A stretch of DNA of 64,000 nucleotides from Strongyloides papillosus (Eukaryota; Nematoda; Chromadorea; Rhabditida; Strongyloididae), in assembly GCA_005656395.1 (NCBI GenBank), contig SRSI01000078.1, positions 1,612,001 to 1,676,000 of the forward strand. Reading direction: 5' to 3'. Below are positions 60,894 to 64,000 of the stretch, in pieces (the stretch's first letter is position 1; every line of letters starts with the position of its first letter). The notes beneath the pieces are model-generated. The model saw only the letters and a program-made list of their open reading frames with translations, ran no database searches and had not been told where the DNA came from. A program made the position numbers and the translations under genes.

Positions 60894-63062
60894 ATGATAA
60901 GGAAATTATTCTTACTGTCACTTTATACACTCTTAATTTTCGTATTTGAAAAAAATAGTAAGTTAAATTTAGTATTTGGTAATATGTTAAAATTTCTTTT
61001 GATTGTCAATCGGTGGTTAGGGTTGACAACGATTGTAGACAGAATGGTTGCTGTGATAATAATAAGCACTGTGTTACATGGAGTTTGTTAGGTGAATGTA
61101 CAAAAAGTCCAAAATTTATGTTAGCAAATTGTAAAAAATCATGCAACGCTTGTGGTAGTAATGGATCAATAAGTTAAGTATTCCATCAATTTCACATTAC
61201 TTAAGATCTTTTTTAGATTCTTTTCCTAGATTTAGTAATGACAACCTCTCAGGATGCCCCTTAATTCAAACTTCACAATTATCAACTGACTTCGAACTTT
61301 CTGAACCTATTTTCCGTTCATTTTTAAAACAAAGACAGTGTGGGGTTGAAACATCAATAAAGGATTGTTCAAAATCAATTTGCTACCATAAATTCTTTAG
61401 AACTCCTGATGGTTCATGTAATAATATAGAAAATCCAACATGGGGTGCAGCAAAAACAAGATATTTAAGGTTACTCCCATCATTTTATGAAGATGGAATT
61501 TCAATTCCTATTGGCACGAAAACAATATTCCGCCCACATCCAAGAACTGTTACCAGGCACCTGCTTAATAGTGATAAAAACATATTTAGTAATTTCAACC
61601 AACTCGCTATGCAATGGGGACAATTTATTAGTCACGATATATTATTTAATGGCAGATCAGATTTTTGTACATGCCAAACATTCTCTAATACCAATTGTAT
61701 GAACGTCAATACAGCAAAAGATGATATATCTAAGTAAGTAAATATTTGATTTATTAAAATATTATTTCTTAGATTGATGAGAAAGGTAATGTGTACTCCA
61801 ATAACACGTTCAATACCAGTATGTAGAAATGATGATTTAACAAGTCCAAGGGAACAAATGAATTTAAATACAGGCTTTTTAGATGGTTCTACAATATATG
61901 GTTCAACAACAGAGACAATGAATAATTTACGTAATGGACACCTTCTTAAATTTGAAAAAAGTGCATCAGGAAGTGAATTTGCACCAGAAGCACTTTCAAT
62001 GTTAGGTTCATCTATGAAACTTGGTGATGAGAGGGGATTAATTTTTGTTGGTATTGCCTCATTGCATACAATCTTCCTACGTTATCACAATATTATTGCA
62101 AGAGAGTTAAAAACAATAAATTCCCATTGGTCAGATGATAGAACATTTCAGGAGACACGTAAAATTGTTGGAGGTGCTATACAATCTATAACATATAATG
62201 AATTTTTACCTGCTTTATTAGGTAGTGATAATTTAGACTTTTTAATTTCAAAATATATCGCCTATGATGATTCTGTTTCACCGGCAATTTCAAATGAATT
62301 TTCTGCTGCAGCTTTTAGATTACATGGAATGGTAGTTGTATGTTTTATAAAATATAAAAAAACGTATACATTATTTTATAGAAAAATTATCCATTTATCA
62401 ATGATAATTATAAAGTACTTGGAAATATTAAATTTGTTCAAGGAACAAACACTTTTTTACCAATATTACAAAGGAGCATATCTCAACTTATGAGAGGATT
62501 AATCGCAACTCCCCTTCGAAAACCCCAACGTTTAACTTCACAGGTTACTGAAGAGTTATTTGATGGTATATTTGATATGGCAACAATAAATATTCAACGT
62601 GGTAGAGATCATGGATTGAGGGCATACAACGATTATAGAATTTATTGTGGATTAAAACCAATAAAAAATTTCTCCGATTGGGAAGATGTTAGTGATGCTG
62701 ATGTTAAACTTCGTGCACAACAATTATATAGAACTCCAGATAATATGGAATTATATGTTGGTGGACTTCTTGAAGAACCTATAAAAGGTGGAGTCGTTGG
62801 ACCAACATTCGCTTGTATCATTGCAGATCAATTTAAACGTCTTAGAGATGGCGATAGATTTTTCTATCAAAATAATGAGGTATTCACAAATTTACAATCA
62901 AAAGAAATTAACTCAATTTCAATTGCTTCTGTAATTTGTTCAAGTGAACCTGATATAAAAAATGTTCCAGTTAATGCATTTGATGCAGATAAGGGTGAAA
63001 ATGCAGTTCCATGTTCCATGATACCATTCTTAAATTTAAGTCTTTGGAGAAGCAATAATTAA
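60894..63062 (+). CDS. ShKT-domain haem peroxidase, copy 3; first exon junction unresolved
   Basis: Exons 60894-60957, 61021-61172, 61217-61733, 61773-62334, 62382-63062. From exon 2 onward the phases (1, 2, 0) and splice sites match copy 2, giving about 630 residues. Exon 1 is a clear signal peptide (MIRKLFLLSLYTLLIFVF) ending in phase 1, but exon 2 needs phase 2 to read its ShKT domain (CRQNGCCDNNKHCVTW ... CKKSCNAC). No alternative site I tried repairs this. The peroxidase domain has AMQWGQFISHD, a catalytic Arg in GDERGLI (haem-ester Glu absent), AFRLHGM (one residue short) and NIQRGRDHGLRAY. It is either a different first exon, a sequence error or early decay. The rest is uninterrupted. 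Confidence 0.82.
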
Positions 63063-64000
63063 ATGTAGTATTTCAATGAAATATTTATCGTTCATTATAT
63101 ACTAAAGGATAGTGGAAATGAAAGAAATAAAATAGTAACTTTTTATGATAAAATTTTTTTTTCTAACCATTATTTTTAAAAGTAATATAAATTTTAATGA
63201 ACTAATTTTGTTTGAAATAAATTTTCCTGTCGGCTTTAAAATTTTGTTTAAATATACATGTAATTATGTCAAAGGTATTTTTTCACGTGCTTTAAATCAT
63301 AGCTAATTTTGCTTCTTATTAAAAAAAATAGTGTTTATGTTATTTCTTGATCAAGCAAGTGATATACAGAAAAGTATGAAATTATTGTCGATAGTTTTAT
63401 AAAAAAATTACTATTTTTTAAGCAGTTAATATAAATAATGTAACCCAAAATTATTAATATTTTTATCTCAAACAACAATGTATTCAAAGTGCATTTACAA
63501 TCAATAAACATATCTTTTTACATATAAAATTTTTTTGATTTTTATGGAAATTATCTGTCTATTTTTTAAACATCACAAATTCATTCAGAATCGTTATGTT
63601 TTTATATAAAATTTAAAATTAAAATGTCCTTTATTTCTGGCTACTAAACATAGATAACGTCATTTTTTAATGGAAGAATGTGCAAGGATGTTAATTAAAA
63701 AGTGTGGAAAGTTACCTCTAAGCCATTCTTTATAATAATACGTTATTAGTAGTGTATGGTAAATATGTTTAAAAAGGTTTTGTTTGTTTAATATTTCCAA
63801 ACATTCCTATGAATTTATAATTTTTTGAAAGAATAAATAATTACTGATACGAGTTATATGTAAATTGTGAAAAAAACTATTAATAATATAGTTACGACTT
63901 TATTTTTACTACATTTTTACATATTATATACATGTAACAATGAATATTATATAATATTTTTGTTTTGGAATCCAAGATAAGGTATGGAGATGAACCTTTT
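63063..64000. other. Intergenic, nothing recognised
   Basis: A+T-rich downstream region of peroxidase 3 up to the window end. No gene start is visible. Confidence 0.6.

Overview
The window looks like nuclear DNA of a parasitic nematode, most likely a Strongyloides-type (clade IV) worm. The reasons are very A+T-rich intergenic DNA, tiny introns (mostly 45-60 bases, GT...AG, with T-rich acceptors), acceptor-like TTTTAG sites directly in front of several start codons (as expected for spliced-leader trans-splicing), and gene families typical of nematodes: an astacin protease, ShKT-peroxidases, NLP-type neuropeptides and a C. elegans-like lactate dehydrogenase. Species is inference. All gene models below were joined by hand from splice signals and reading phase, without transcripts.

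Layout. 1-7.9 kb is a transposon nest. It holds a decayed, internally shortened piggyBac element with TTAA sites and matching end repeats (16-1190), an apparently intact Ty3/gypsy LTR retrotransposon (1581-6272) with one uninterrupted gag-pol frame and two 244-base LTRs, and a 0.86-kb non-autonomous TA-flanked element with about 190-base inverted arms (7016-7877). From 8.3 kb come ordinary multi-exon genes: a secreted astacin (+), an SLC6 amino-acid-type transporter (-), then a 7-kb stretch without recognisable genes, a small secreted PAN/apple protein (-), a TMEM145/GPR180-family seven-helix protein (-), a secreted Cys-type glutathione peroxidase (-), a large chaoptin-like LRR surface protein (+), and a SLC25A33/36-type mitochondrial pyrimidine-nucleotide carrier (+).

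36-42.5 kb carries two neuropeptide precursors (-): one encoding three short VRL(A)-amide peptides that I cannot match to a named family, and one encoding FAFA-type peptides like C. elegans NLP-18/NLP-20. A 97-residue single-pass membrane protein (+) lies between them, and lactate dehydrogenase (-) follows. 43.6-47.5 kb is a cluster of secreted or membrane orphans: a Thr-rich secreted protein, a protein with two vWA domains on opposite sides of a membrane segment, and a single-pass protein with a charged tail. 49.5-63 kb holds three ShKT-haem peroxidases (one -, two + in tandem), an expanded family probably acting in cuticle or extracellular matrix chemistry.

I see no operon, tRNA, rRNA or CRISPR array. 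The most interesting items are the VRLamide precursor, the vWA-TM-vWA protein, the peroxidase paralogues with altered haem-pocket residues, the intron carried in each LTR of the retrotransposon, and the piggyBac relic.
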